64,000 nt of DNA, from the NCBI RefSeq assembly GCF_023195895.1, contig NZ_JALPRK010000017.1, positions 46,287-110,286 of the forward strand, read 5' to 3'. This DNA is from Paenibacillus mellifer (GTDB taxonomy: Bacteria; Bacillota; Bacilli; Paenibacillales; Paenibacillaceae). The notes under the pieces were generated by a model. The model ran no database searches and was not told where the DNA came from. It saw only the letters and a list, made by a program, of their open reading frames with translations. A program made the translations under genes and the position numbers. Positions 38,511-47,075 of the stretch are shown here, piece by piece (position 1 is the stretch's first letter; each line of letters opens with the position of its first letter).

Positions 38511-40697
38511 TTGGAGATTGATGCGAGCACATCTCCAGATAACCCTTCCAGGCTACTGCTTCCAGAGTACTTAAATTTGTTCGGTGATTACAAGATTGAA
38601 GCGGATGTAACTCATCTGTCCGCCAATGAAGCAACCCGATGGCATTCGATCATGTACCGTATCCAAAACAATAATTACCCGTATTATCAAATGGCGGTAA
38701 GACAAAATGCCACGGCACCTAACGGCGTTGAATTCGCAGAGCGCACAAGCGCCAACGCATGGAATGTGATGAATAAAAGTGCTTTTAGCGAACCGATCGA
38801 CGCCGGCCAAATGTACCACTATACCATTCAGACTCAAGGGAACCGGGTGCGGGAGTTTATCAATGATGAATTGCTGATCGACACGGATAATGGAGGCTCT
38901 TATTTGAAAGGCGGCATTGGTCTGCAGGCGAACGGCAGTAAAATGAAGGTAGACAACCTAAGAATCGCGTTACAGCTCAAGGAGCTTCCACCTCGTCCGG
39001 AGGATCACTTCGTTCAGGTGAGAGAGGTGGATACCGAAATCGCCATGGCACCTTCTATCATCACAGAGTTTAGTAGTAAGCATCAGTTGGAGAATATGGA
39101 TCATGGCCAGTTGCCAGCTACGGTCATCATGCATGTGGATGCTCGGTTAAGGGTGAAAACCTCGGATCGAAGAACAAGCATGATAAGTCTTGAGGATGCG
39201 CTGGATGCCATAGGCAACCGAATGATGCCCGCCTTTTACGTCAATGATCGGCAAACCGTCGATGCGCTGGTTCCTTATCTGAAAAGCATGGAGCTGGAGG
39301 ATGCTTTTGTCGTGTCCGACCAGGCTGACCTTGTGGCTCGAGCAAGAGAGGGATATCCGATGCTTCGGGGCATCATGGACTTCAGCAAGGAGCGAGTTGG
39401 TACGACCGGAGATCTTATGAAGATACGCAAAAAGACAACTTTAGCCCAATCCAAAATTGCTATCTTGTCGCAGGCAGAAGCTACAATTGAGCACGTATCC
39501 TATCTGCAGCAACGGACGATTGTCGTTTGGGTGAAGGAAGATACAACAAAACATCGCAACGAGCAATACGTGAGTCTACATCAGATGATAACATCCGGTG
39601 CAAATGGCATCGTTACTACTTCGCCAAGTGAGGCCTTCCGGGCGCTCAAGGTTTACTCCCATACGAGGACGCTTATCCGTAAACCATTGATTATTGGGCA
39701 TCGGGGGATGCCGTCCGTCGCGCCGGAGAACACGATTATCAGCAACGAATTGGCATTGGACACTGGTGCGGATTTTATCGAAAATGATATCTTCTTATCC
39801 AAGGACGGGTATCTGGTTATCATTCACGATAGCACGGTAGACTCGTCGACGAATGGATCAGGGCGTGTCGAGGAGTTTACACTGGAGCAATTGCGCCAGC
39901 TCCAGGTGAATCAAGTGCCGGGGACGTATTACCCCGAGGCGCGAATCGCGACTCTTGAGGAACAGATCGATTTGGCAAGAAAGAGAAGAGCGATGATCTA
40001 CGCGGAGATTAAAACGGACAATCCTGCGGCGGTGGACGCTTTTGTGAAACTGGTGAAGAAGAAGAGAGCGGAGGACTTGATCAACGTAATGTCCTTTAAT
40101 ACCAGTCAGCTAGACAGGCTTGCCGAACAATTACCGGACATGCCGCTTGGGCTTCTGACGTCGGGATATGCCAACGAAAACAATGTAAACAGAGGTCTTC
40201 GCGATGCATTAAGGACCGTGCAAACCTACAACAGTACGTTAAATATTAGTTACGGCGGCCTGGGCGAGAAGTTTATGGAGGCGGCGCATCATCGTGGTCT
40301 TCTAATCTCGCCATGGACTTATAACAATTTATCCGATTATAAAGGTGTTTTCTTGCAAGGTGCATATGGAATTACAACCGATTATGCGTATTGGTCCAAG
40401 GATTGGGTATACTCCGTTCAACCAGAAAAAGCGGAGTATGTGCTTGAGGTTGGGAACAGCATGGAGGTTTCGGCTAACGTGGAGAGCTACAATCGGGCTC
40501 GAACCGCGGTGAAACCAAGCATCGTGTTGCTGGAAGACGACGGAATCGTATCTGTGGAAGGAAACCGTATAACGGGAAATAAGGCCGGCCGAACCTATGC
40601 GCTTCTTAGATATACGTCGGTAATTGATGAGGAGAACCAGTATGACGTATACACGGAACCGGTCCTCCTTGTAGTTAAGAAAGGGCGCGGTAAGTAA
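38511..40697 (+). CDS. Glycerophosphodiester phosphodiesterase domain protein (C-terminal part)
   Basis: Same frame as the piece ending at 38342; open from 38343, so 38511 (TTG, no SD) is only the first possible start codon. A concanavalin/LamG-like beta domain comes first (about 1-160; YRIQNNNYPYYQMAVRQ, GGIGLQANGSKMKVDNLRI). The GDPD barrel follows: GHRGMPSVAPENT with the catalytic His and Arg, ENDIFLSKDGYLVIIHD with the metal ligands and second His, and AEIKTDN. A short beta domain ends the chain. The enzyme cleaves glycerophosphodiesters to glycerol-3-phosphate and an alcohol, here probably outside the cell to feed the UgpBAE-like importer. Confidence 0.85.
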   Translation: MEIDASTSPDNPSRLLLPEYLNLFGDYKIEADVTHLSANEATRWHSIMYRIQNNNYPYYQMAVRQNATAPNGVEFAERTSANAWNVMNKSAFSEPIDAGQMYHYTIQTQGNRVREFINDELLIDTDNGGSYLKGGIGLQANGSKMKVDNLRIALQLKELPPRPEDHFVQVREVDTEIAMAPSIITEFSSKHQLENMDHGQLPATVIMHVDARLRVKTSDRRTSMISLEDALDAIGNRMMPAFYVNDRQTVDALVPYLKSMELEDAFVVSDQADLVARAREGYPMLRGIMDFSKERVGTTGDLMKIRKKTTLAQSKIAILSQAEATIEHVSYLQQRTIVVWVKEDTTKHRNEQYVSLHQMITSGANGIVTTSPSEAFRALKVYSHTRTLIRKPLIIGHRGMPSVAPENTIISNELALDTGADFIENDIFLSKDGYLVIIHDSTVDSSTNGSGRVEEFTLEQLRQLQVNQVPGTYYPEARIATLEEQIDLARKRRAMIYAEIKTDNPAAVDAFVKLVKKKRAEDLINVMSFNTSQLDRLAEQLPDMPLGLLTSGYANENNVNRGLRDALRTVQTYNSTLNISYGGLGEKFMEAAHHRGLLISPWTYNNLSDYKGVFLQGAYGITTDYAYWSKDWVYSVQPEKAEYVLEVGNSMEVSANVESYNRARTAVKPSIVLLEDDGIVSVEGNRITGNKAGRTYALLRYTSVIDEENQYDVYTEPVLLVVKKGRGK

Positions 40698-40794
40698 AGG
40701 CATGACATTGCTGCGAAAGTAAGAGGAATTTGCATATCGTTCCTTTAACATTCATATGGATAGGGTAGAAGAATGGACAAGGAGCGTGCAGACC

Positions 40795-42006
40795 GTGAAC
40801 AAAGCCAAAATGACATTCCGGTTTGATGGGGAAGGTCGGGAAATCCGGCCGGAGCTGCCGCGGGAGATTGCGAAGATGCCGAAGCGGGAGGCGGCGCCTC
40901 GTTATCGAGCGGTCGAGACGGTGGACGAATGGGGAGATCCTTTTACGGACCATACGGGAATGGGGTTGACCGTGTTTCCGGGCGGACGGGATCGCCATCT
41001 GAATCCAGACACGAGAGAGGTCGACCAAGTCGAACGTGAAATGGAATATACGAAGGACTATACCACTCCCGCGGCCGATGATTGGGAGGAACTCTACGGA
41101 AAGGACCCCTGGCAGACCCAATGGCAGGAGGAGCAAGCTCCACCGTCCTATTCTCGTCCCCAACAGACCTCGTGGTGGAAGGTCGCGGGCTCTTTGACCG
41201 GTGCGATCGTTACGGGCGCTTTGTTTGGGTTTGTCGTATTATCCTTATTTAATCAGGATATCAAGTTCCCGATTCCGGGAATAGGTGTGCCAGAGCAGAC
41301 CGATATGGGGGAGGAGGCGAGTTTGCCGGCCATGGGAGACATGGAAGAGTCGGTGACGACACTGGAAGAGAATATCCCGCTTATCAGTGTTGCGATACCG
41401 GAACAAACGTATTATTTCCTGCAATATGGGGTGTTCAGCACCGCACAAGGGGTGCAGCTCGCGCAGGAGGAGCTGCAGACTTCGGGTATCGCCGCAGCGA
41501 GGGATACCGTCGACGAGAAACGGGTGTACGCCGGGGTTTCGACAGACCGTGAACAATCGAAATTGCTCAGCGGCCAACTGAAGGCGGCCGGTGTGAATCT
41601 TATTCTACACGAAATTTCGTTCCCGGCGGCGGCCAATCTCGAATTTGCCGGGGAACGCGAGGCTTTGGCAGGCTTCATGACCCAAAGCGCAGAGCTGGTT
41701 CGCCTGCTTAGCACCACGTCTGCGGCTCTGCTGACCGAGGCGGATCCACAGCCGCAGCGACATACGGAGCTGGAGCAGTTAGGCGCGAAGCATCAAGCCT
41801 GGACGGAAAGCGCCTCGGCCATCCGCGGCAAATGGTCAGTAGCCGGAGCACACTTGGCCGGTGAAATGGAGAAAGCGATTAATGGCGCAGTAGAGGCCAT
41901 GGGCGAATACCAAAAAAGCGGTGCAAAAACCTTGCTCTGGGAAGTGCAAAATGAGATGATGCGCTTCATCATGGCCGAGCAATCTCTAGTAGACGCGGGA
42001 GTCTAG
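40795..42006 (+). CDS. spoIIB: SpoIIB-like SPOR-domain membrane protein
   Basis: A 403-residue protein with a cytoplasmic N-terminal ~125 residues, one membrane segment (about 128-152, GSLTGAIVTGALFGFVVLSLF region) and an external SPOR domain at about 200-275 (YYFLQYGVFSTAQGVQLA ... YAGVSTDREQSKLLSGQLK), which binds septal peptidoglycan. SpoIIB aids septal wall thinning and engulfment in B. subtilis and lies upstream of maf there too, supporting the call. GTG 40795 is chosen with AAGGAG (40779-40784) 10 bases before; an ATG at 40756 is in frame without an SD. It is followed by a terminator. Confidence 0.8.
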   Translation: MNKAKMTFRFDGEGREIRPELPREIAKMPKREAAPRYRAVETVDEWGDPFTDHTGMGLTVFPGGRDRHLNPDTREVDQVEREMEYTKDYTTPAADDWEELYGKDPWQTQWQEEQAPPSYSRPQQTSWWKVAGSLTGAIVTGALFGFVVLSLFNQDIKFPIPGIGVPEQTDMGEEASLPAMGDMEESVTTLEENIPLISVAIPEQTYYFLQYGVFSTAQGVQLAQEELQTSGIAAARDTVDEKRVYAGVSTDREQSKLLSGQLKAAGVNLILHEISFPAAANLEFAGEREALAGFMTQSAELVRLLSTTSAALLTEADPQPQRHTELEQLGAKHQAWTESASAIRGKWSVAGAHLAGEMEKAINGAVEAMGEYQKSGAKTLLWEVQNEMMRFIMAEQSLVDAGV

Positions 42007-42028
42007 ACAGATGCCGTTGACGTAAGAC

Positions 42029-42066
42029 AAGACAGGGGGCTGGAAAAAGTTTCCCCTGTCTTTTTT
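42029..42066 (+). terminator. Intrinsic terminator after spoIIB
   Basis: AAGACAGGGG on the left pairs with CCCCTGTCTT around a purine-rich loop; T6 follows. Confidence 0.85.
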
Positions 42067-42070
42067 GTGT

Positions 42071-42100
42071 TTGCGCCTGGGGCTAAAATAATCTTATAAT
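42071..42100 (+). promoter_or_regulatory. Promoter of maf
   Basis: TTGCGC at 42071-42076, 18-bp spacer, TATAAT at 42095-42100. Confidence 0.6.
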
Positions 42101-42110
42101 AGATTAGTGT

Positions 42111-42166
42111 CAAAAAATGGCGGGGATGACAGCATTCACTGTCGAATGTTCACCCATTTTTTGCTA
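42111..42166 (+). promoter_or_regulatory. Hairpin in the maf leader
   Basis: CAAAAAATGG and its perfect complement CCATTTTTTG form a 10-bp outer stem. Inside, GACAG-CATTCA-CTGTC and CATTC-ACTGTC-GAATG are mutually exclusive inner hairpins. It lies just after the promoter start point and before the maf SD. Confidence 0.5.
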
Positions 42167-42223
42167 ACTTAGGTTTGTAACCAATCAGGACATCAAATCG
42201 TCTTTTCAAAGGAGAGCTCCGCA

Positions 42224-42829
42224 TTGGATACCGCGTATTTACGCCGAATCATACTTGCTTCCACTTCACCCCGTAGGCGTGAATTAATCGCGTCACTGGC
42301 GATTCCATTTGAGGTGGTACCCAGCCATACGGACGAATCTTATGAGGAGACGTTGTCGCCGGAGCAAATCGTGAAGGAGCTTGCCGGACGTAAAGCGGAT
42401 GCCGTCTACCGTGGGCTCGACCCAGCGGGAGACCGAAATGCAGTAATCGTCGGCAGTGATACGATTGTGGTCCGGGACGGAGACGTCTTAGGCAAGCCGC
42501 GGGACGTGCAAGAGGCCGCGGACATGCTGCGTAGCCTGCAGGGACGAGACCATGTGGTGTATACCGGCGTGGCTTGCGTGGACGCCTTGACCGGCACACG
42601 CCTTGTCGACTACCGAGCGACGACTGTAACGATGAAGGCCTTGTCCGAAGCGCAAATCCAGGCTTATGCCCGAAGCGGGGAAGGATTGGATAAGGCGGGG
42701 GCGTATGCCATCCAGGGACTAGGCGCGACCATCGTTACCGGGATTAAAGGCTGTTATTTTAATGTCGTTGGCTTACCTTTATCGCTGCTTGTCGACATGC
42801 TGGAGGATTTTAATATTCAGGTGCTGTAA
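42224..42829 (+). CDS. maf: Maf-like nucleoside triphosphate pyrophosphatase
   Basis: A 201-residue enzyme of the Maf family that hydrolyses dTTP/UTP-type or modified nucleotides and influences septum formation when overproduced in B. subtilis. The N-terminal signature ASTSPRRRELI, the GSDTIVVRDG block and GYFNVVG-like C-terminal block (GCYFNVVGLPLSLL) are present. TTG 42224 is the start, 9 bases after AAAGGAG (42208-42214). It is followed by radC, then mreB, as in other Bacillales. Confidence 0.94.
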   Translation: MDTAYLRRIILASTSPRRRELIASLAIPFEVVPSHTDESYEETLSPEQIVKELAGRKADAVYRGLDPAGDRNAVIVGSDTIVVRDGDVLGKPRDVQEAADMLRSLQGRDHVVYTGVACVDALTGTRLVDYRATTVTMKALSEAQIQAYARSGEGLDKAGAYAIQGLGATIVTGIKGCYFNVVGLPLSLLVDMLEDFNIQVL

Positions 42830-42954
42830 ATAGCAGTTAGACTTGTCGCGATGATAGGTCATCAGGAAGTGATAAAGCATATCCTTCCGAACTTAGGACG
42901 GGCAAACGGCATCGCCGGGGATTGCTCGAAACCATTCGGAAGCGGGGGATAACG

Positions 42955-43644
42955 ATGGAACAAGCTCCCTATATGCTGCGTGATCTTCCTTCTGAGGAGC
43001 GGCCAAGGGAACGAATGATCAAATACGGCGCAGGTGCGCTCAGCCACGCCGAATTGCTGGCCATCCTGCTGCGCACGGGAACACTCCAGGAGTCGGCGGT
43101 TCATGTGGCACAGCGGCTGTTGTCCGGCGTAGGCGGACTCCGCGGGCTGGTGGATGTCAGCCTGGACGAAATGACCAAGCTGAAAGGCATCGGACCGGCT
43201 AAAGCGATCCAGTTGAAGGCGGGGATCGAAATGGGACAGCGATTAGCCAAAACGAGGCTGCCGGAGCAAGGCACGATTCGCAGCCCGGAGGATGCGGCCG
43301 AATTTCTGATGGAGCAAATGCGCTATTTACAGAAAGAGCATTTTGTTTGTCTTTTTTTGAATACGAAAAATCATATCATTGCTCAGGAGACGCTTTCCAT
43401 CGGAAGCCTAAACGCTTCGATCGTGCATCCGCGAGAGGTATTCCGCGCGGCGATCAAATGCAGCAGCGCTTCCGTCGTGTGCGCCCACAATCATCCCAGC
43501 GGCGATCCCAGCCCGAGTCCGGAGGATATCCGGATGACGCGAAGGCTTTGCGAAGCAGGGGAGATCGTAGGGATCGACGTACTCGATCACATCGTCATCG
43601 GGGATGGGAAGTTCGTCAGTTTGAAGGAGCGGGGCTTGATATAA
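42955..43644 (+). CDS. radC: RadC/YsxA-family JAB1/MPN-type protein
   Basis: A 229-residue protein. The N-terminal helix-hairpin-helix (MTKLKGIGPAKAIQLKAG) is followed by a metalloprotease-like MPN domain with zinc ligands in HNHPSGDPSPSPED. Its biochemical role is unsettled despite the RadC name. Start at ATG 42955; the SD (GCGGGGGA) is weak, and the right arm of an inverted repeat (CTTCCGAA at 42884-42891, TTCGGAAG at 42935-42942) lies against it. Dispersed repeat copy C begins at the base after its stop. Confidence 0.93.
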   Translation: MEQAPYMLRDLPSEERPRERMIKYGAGALSHAELLAILLRTGTLQESAVHVAQRLLSGVGGLRGLVDVSLDEMTKLKGIGPAKAIQLKAGIEMGQRLAKTRLPEQGTIRSPEDAAEFLMEQMRYLQKEHFVCLFLNTKNHIIAQETLSIGSLNASIVHPREVFRAAIKCSSASVVCAHNHPSGDPSPSPEDIRMTRRLCEAGEIVGIDVLDHIVIGDGKFVSLKERGLI

Positions 43645-43755
43645 GCGTAGACAGATCTACGTGAGCAACGGAAGACCCGGCTGAATTCAAGATTCGCCGC
43701 CGCATTCGCTTCAGTGAGGGGCTTCGTGATCGGAAGATGACTTTTTGAACAACCT
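43645..43755 (+). repeat. Dispersed repeat, copy C
   Basis: GCGTAGACAGATCTACGTGA, GAATTCAAGATTCG and the end motif GATGACTTTTTGAAC are shared in order with copy B, more diverged in the middle (CGCATTCGCTTCAGTGAGGGG). It starts right after the radC stop. Its end motif supplies the -35 of the mreB promoter. Confidence 0.8.
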
Positions 43756-43765
43756 CTAATATAAT
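43737..43765 (+). promoter_or_regulatory. Promoter of the mreB operon
   Basis: ATGACT (43737-43742, inside the repeat end motif), 17-bp spacer, TATAAT (43760-43765), 32 bases before mreB. Confidence 0.65.
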
Positions 43766-43797
43766 GGGTTAGATACAGAAGGAAAGGAAGAAGCAGC

Positions 43798-44832
43798 ATG
43801 TTGGGTGGATTTACAAAAGACTTGGGTATTGACTTAGGGACGGCAAATACGCTGGTATATACGAAAGGCAAGGGCATTATCGTCCGGGAACCTTCCGTAG
43901 TAGCGATTCATACTGACACGAAGAATATCGTGGCCGTCGGCGAATCCGCCAAGAAGATGATCGGCAGAACCCCTGGCAACATTCGGGCGATCCGTCCAAT
44001 GAAGGACGGCGTGATCGCCGATTTCGATACAACGGCAACAATGATTAAATATTTTATCAGCCAAGCGCAAAAACAGCGTTCGTTGTTTCAACGCCACCCG
44101 AACGTAATGGTTTGTGTTCCGTCGGGGATCACGGCCGTTGAGCAGCGGGCGGTAGAAGACGCGACGAAGCAAGCCGGCGCGCGCGAGGCTTATACGATCG
44201 AAGAGCCTTTTGCTGCGGCGATTGGCGCGGATTTGCCGGTTTGGGAACCAACCGGCAGTATGGTCGTGGATATCGGCGGCGGGACGACGGAGGTCGCAGT
44301 AATCTCCCTTGGCGGGATCGTCACCAGCAAATCCGTCCGCGTCGCGGGCGACGAAATGGATGAGGCGATTATCCAGTACATCAAACGCCAATATAACCTG
44401 ATGATCGGCGAGAGAACCTCTGAGCAGCTCAAAATGGATATCGGTTCCGCGCTTGCGTTGGAGAAGGTCGAAACGATGGAAATCCGCGGACGCGATCTTG
44501 TGTCGGGGTTGCCGAAGACGATCACGATCACCTCTGACGAAATCTCCGACGCGCTTAGCGATACGGTAGGCGCTATCGTTGACGCGGTGAAGGTCACCTT
44601 AGAGAAATGCCCGCCGGAGTTGGCTGCTGACATTATGGACCGAGGAATCGTGTTGACTGGCGGCGGCGCGTTGCTGCGCAACCTGGATAAACTGCTGGCC
44701 AGCGAAACCGGCATGCCGGTGATCGTGGCGGAGAATCCATTGGACTGCGTGGCAATCGGTACAGGCCGCGCCTTGGATAATATTCATTTGTTCAAATCAA
44801 AAAGTAGTTCAGCCCTTCGTTCCAAACGATAA
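43798..44832 (+). CDS. mreB: Rod shape-determining protein MreB
   Basis: A 344-residue bacterial actin that forms membrane-bound filaments guiding lateral wall synthesis. The actin-fold ATP site is seen as [16 protein letters not shown] at about 10-25, [18 protein letters not shown] near 160, and the adenosine motif LTGGGALL near 285. Length is normal. Start at ATG 43798 behind AAAGGAAGAAG. It is first gene of mreB-mreC-mreD-minC-minD-rodA. An intrinsic terminator-like hairpin lies between it and mreC. Confidence 0.98.
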   Translation: MLGGFTKDLGIDLGTANTLVYTKGKGIIVREPSVVAIHTDTKNIVAVGESAKKMIGRTPGNIRAIRPMKDGVIADFDTTATMIKYFISQAQKQRSLFQRHPNVMVCVPSGITAVEQRAVEDATKQAGAREAYTIEEPFAAAIGADLPVWEPTGSMVVDIGGGTTEVAVISLGGIVTSKSVRVAGDEMDEAIIQYIKRQYNLMIGERTSEQLKMDIGSALALEKVETMEIRGRDLVSGLPKTITITSDEISDALSDTVGAIVDAVKVTLEKCPPELAADIMDRGIVLTGGGALLRNLDKLLASETGMPVIVAENPLDCVAIGTGRALDNIHLFKSKSSSALRSKR

Positions 44833-44867
44833 TGTTCGCGCGGGAGAAGGCACCCCTGATATTAAAG

Positions 44868-44905
44868 CGGCGCCGTCCTGAATTGGACGGCCTATGCCGT
44901 TTTTC
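44868..44905 (+). terminator. Attenuator-like terminator between mreB and mreC
   Basis: GCCGTCC-TGAATT-GGACGGC makes a 7-bp GC stem, extended outward by CGGC with GCCG, followed by T5. It would make mreB more abundant than the downstream genes. Confidence 0.55.
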
Positions 44906-44937
44906 CAAGAAAAATGTATGGTTGGAGGGTGCGGAAA

Positions 44938-45807
44938 CTGTTTAAGCTGCTTGGCAACAAAAGATTATTTATTTTGTTGATGGGACTTATTTTATTTATT
45001 GCGGTGATGGGGTTTACGCTAGGGCCAAGAACGAACTTGTCCTGGCCGGAGAAATTTGTGAAGGACACGGTTGGCTTCGTGCAATACGTGTTTTACAAGC
45101 CCGCTAGCTACGTAGCGGGCTTGTTTGAAGATATTTCGAATCTCCACGCGCTGCAGGAGGAGAACGACCAGCTCAAGATCGCACTGGCGCATTATACTCG
45201 CGACAAAGCGACCTATAACTGGATCGAGCAGGAAAACAAGCGGTTGAAGGATGAACTCGACTTTACGGAGCAACAGAAGCGTATGTACGACTATACGTGG
45301 AAGATCGCTCAAGTTGTCAGCGTTAACGACGACCCCGTCAATCGCACGATCGTCGTTAACCTCGGGGCGCGGGAAGGCGTCAAGGAGGGGATGGCCGTCT
45401 CTTCCGAGAAAGGTCTGGTTGGTGTAATTAGCCATGTCAGCAACTTTACTTCCACCGTCCGGCTCGCTACGGCGATGGATGCCAAGGACCCGAATTCTAA
45501 TGGGATTGCTGTTACGGCGCAAGGGAAAGAGAACGACGTCTTTGGCATGATCGAGACTTTTGATCGCGAACAGGGGATGTTCCTGATGACACGGATTGAA
45601 GATGCCACTCCGCTGAAGGAGGGAGATTTAATCGTCTCATCGGGGATCGGCGGCGTGTTCCCTCGGGGGATGGTTGTGGGTACCGTGAAGGACATCCAGG
45701 TTGGTGAATACGGCTTAACCTATACCGCTACGGTAGAACCTGCTGCAAACTTCACGGACTGGAAGGAACTGTTTATCGTGTTTACACCGGAAGGTGAAGG
45801 CGAGTGA
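44938..45807 (+). CDS. mreC: Rod shape-determining protein MreC, possible CTG start
   Basis: A membrane protein of about 289 residues that links MreB filaments to the wall-synthesis machine outside. One N-terminal membrane helix (LFILLMGLILFIAVMGF) is followed by a coiled coil (ALQEENDQLKIAL ... WIEQENKRLKDELDF) and two beta-barrel domains (RTIVVNLGAREGVKEGMAV; GDLIVSSGIGGVFPRGMVVG). The frame opens at ATG 44914, which has no SD; GTG 44929 lies inside the SD. GGAGGG (44924-44929) is 8 bases before the in-frame CTG 44938, which would give the family-like N-terminus MFKLLGNKRLF. ATG 44914 remains the conservative alternative. Confidence 0.93.
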   Translation: MFKLLGNKRLFILLMGLILFIAVMGFTLGPRTNLSWPEKFVKDTVGFVQYVFYKPASYVAGLFEDISNLHALQEENDQLKIALAHYTRDKATYNWIEQENKRLKDELDFTEQQKRMYDYTWKIAQVVSVNDDPVNRTIVVNLGAREGVKEGMAVSSEKGLVGVISHVSNFTSTVRLATAMDAKDPNSNGIAVTAQGKENDVFGMIETFDREQGMFLMTRIEDATPLKEGDLIVSSGIGGVFPRGMVVGTVKDIQVGEYGLTYTATVEPAANFTDWKELFIVFTPEGEGE

Positions 45808-46334
45808 ACAAGAGAAAACTGATTCTGTTCCTGTTGATGTTCCTGTTGTTCATTCTGGAGGGGACGCTGGTTCCCTGGCTGGTTCCATCGGCTTGGCAAT
45901 CGCGGATAGCTCCACACCTGGTTTATATGGTTATTCTTTATTTCTCTGTCTATGAGAACCGGCATACGGGACTCATCCTGGGGCTAGTATTTGGGATGCT
46001 GCACGATATCGTTTTTTACGGCGCGCTGATTGGGGCTTATTCCTTCGCTATGGGGCTGTCCGGTTATTTGCTGGGGCTCTTGTCTCGCAACCAAAAGGCG
46101 CCCCTGCCGCTGATGATGATCATTGTCCTGCTCGGCAGCCTGCTACTGGACTCGATCCTGTTTGGCACGTATTCGCTGTTTGAACTGATCCACCAGCCGT
46201 TCACGTGGGCGCTGAAAAATCATATTATCCCGAACGTGTTCGTCCAGTTCGTATTTGCCCTGGCGATTTACGTCCCGCTGCGGCGTCAGCTCGAAATCAT
46301 CACCCGTAGACGCTCTCCTGAGGAGAACGCCTGA
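45804..46334 (+). CDS. mreD: Rod shape-determining protein MreD
   Basis: A 176-residue integral membrane protein with about five hydrophobic segments, partner of MreC and RodA in lateral wall growth. It starts with GTG 45804, overlapping the mreC stop by 4 bases, so translation is coupled. Conserved-type features are few in this family: the early LEGTLVPWLVP segment, GLVFGMLHDIVFYGALIG and a basic C-terminal tail (RRQLEIITRRRSPEE). Confidence 0.93.
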   Translation: MNKRKLILFLLMFLLFILEGTLVPWLVPSAWQSRIAPHLVYMVILYFSVYENRHTGLILGLVFGMLHDIVFYGALIGAYSFAMGLSGYLLGLLSRNQKAPLPLMMIIVLLGSLLLDSILFGTYSLFELIHQPFTWALKNHIIPNVFVQFVFALAIYVPLRRQLEIITRRRSPEENA

Positions 46335-46412
46335 CTTCCCGCTTATTTTGCTTGCCGTAAGCAGGAACTTTTCGGCTTCGGCGCGAATTGATTAGGGGGG
46401 AGGGACAGGCTA

Positions 46413-47072
46413 ATGACAGTGAAATCCAACCACGTGACGATTAAAGGCATAAAAGATGGCCTGGTTTTCCTTCTGGACGACAAATGCGATTTTTCAAGTC
46501 TTCTGGAGGAATTGAAGTATAAATTGGAATTTAGCCATCAACATATTTTGACCGGGCCGATCATCCATGTCGATGTGAAGCTGGGGATGCGACTCGTCAC
46601 CGACGATCAGAAAGAATTGATTCTTGATATATTGAAGCAAAAAGGCAATCTGCTTGTACGCTCCTTCGAAATGCCGGAGATCGTTCGAGCCGATGGTCCG
46701 CAGGCTTTGACTACGATTGCGGGCATCGTCCGCTCAGGGCAGGTGCTGCACCATGAGGGTAACTTGCTGTTTATCGGGGACGTTAATCCGGGAGGGACGA
46801 TCCGCTGTACCGGCGACATTCTAATTCTTGGCGCCCTGCGCGGAATGGCCCATGCGGGACTCGAGGGCAATGAGAATTCGATCATTGCAGCCTCGTACCT
46901 GTCTCCGACACAGCTTCGGATTGCGGAGACGATCAGCCGGCCTCCAGATGAGTGGGAGAATCGGGAGACGAGCATGGAGTTCGCTTTTCTTCGAGAAGGG
47001 AAGATGCAGATCGACAAGATCATTAGTATGACCCGGGTAAGACCGGACCTTAACGTGTTTAAAGGGGTGTGA
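46413..47072 (+). CDS. minC: Septum site-determining protein MinC
   Basis: A 219-residue inhibitor of FtsZ ring assembly away from midcell. The N-terminal domain (1-~105) has VTIKGIKDGLVFLLDD; the C-terminal right-handed beta-helix (~110-205) has VRSGQVLHHEGNLLFIGDVN, GDILILGALRGMAHAG and IIAASYLSPTQLRIA, the dimer and MinD-binding face. Start at ATG 46413, 8 bases after GGAGGG (46399-46404). minD follows by 3 bases. Confidence 0.96.
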   Translation: MTVKSNHVTIKGIKDGLVFLLDDKCDFSSLLEELKYKLEFSHQHILTGPIIHVDVKLGMRLVTDDQKELILDILKQKGNLLVRSFEMPEIVRADGPQALTTIAGIVRSGQVLHHEGNLLFIGDVNPGGTIRCTGDILILGALRGMAHAGLEGNENSIIAASYLSPTQLRIAETISRPPDEWENRETSMEFAFLREGKMQIDKIISMTRVRPDLNVFKGV

Positions 47073-47075
47073 ATC

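Noticed and set aside
42880..42950. Inverted repeat CTTCCGAA/TTCGGAAG as a radC regulatory switch
   Set aside because: Only 8 bp with a 43-base loop and no competing structure; recorded with radC but too weak for a separate claim.
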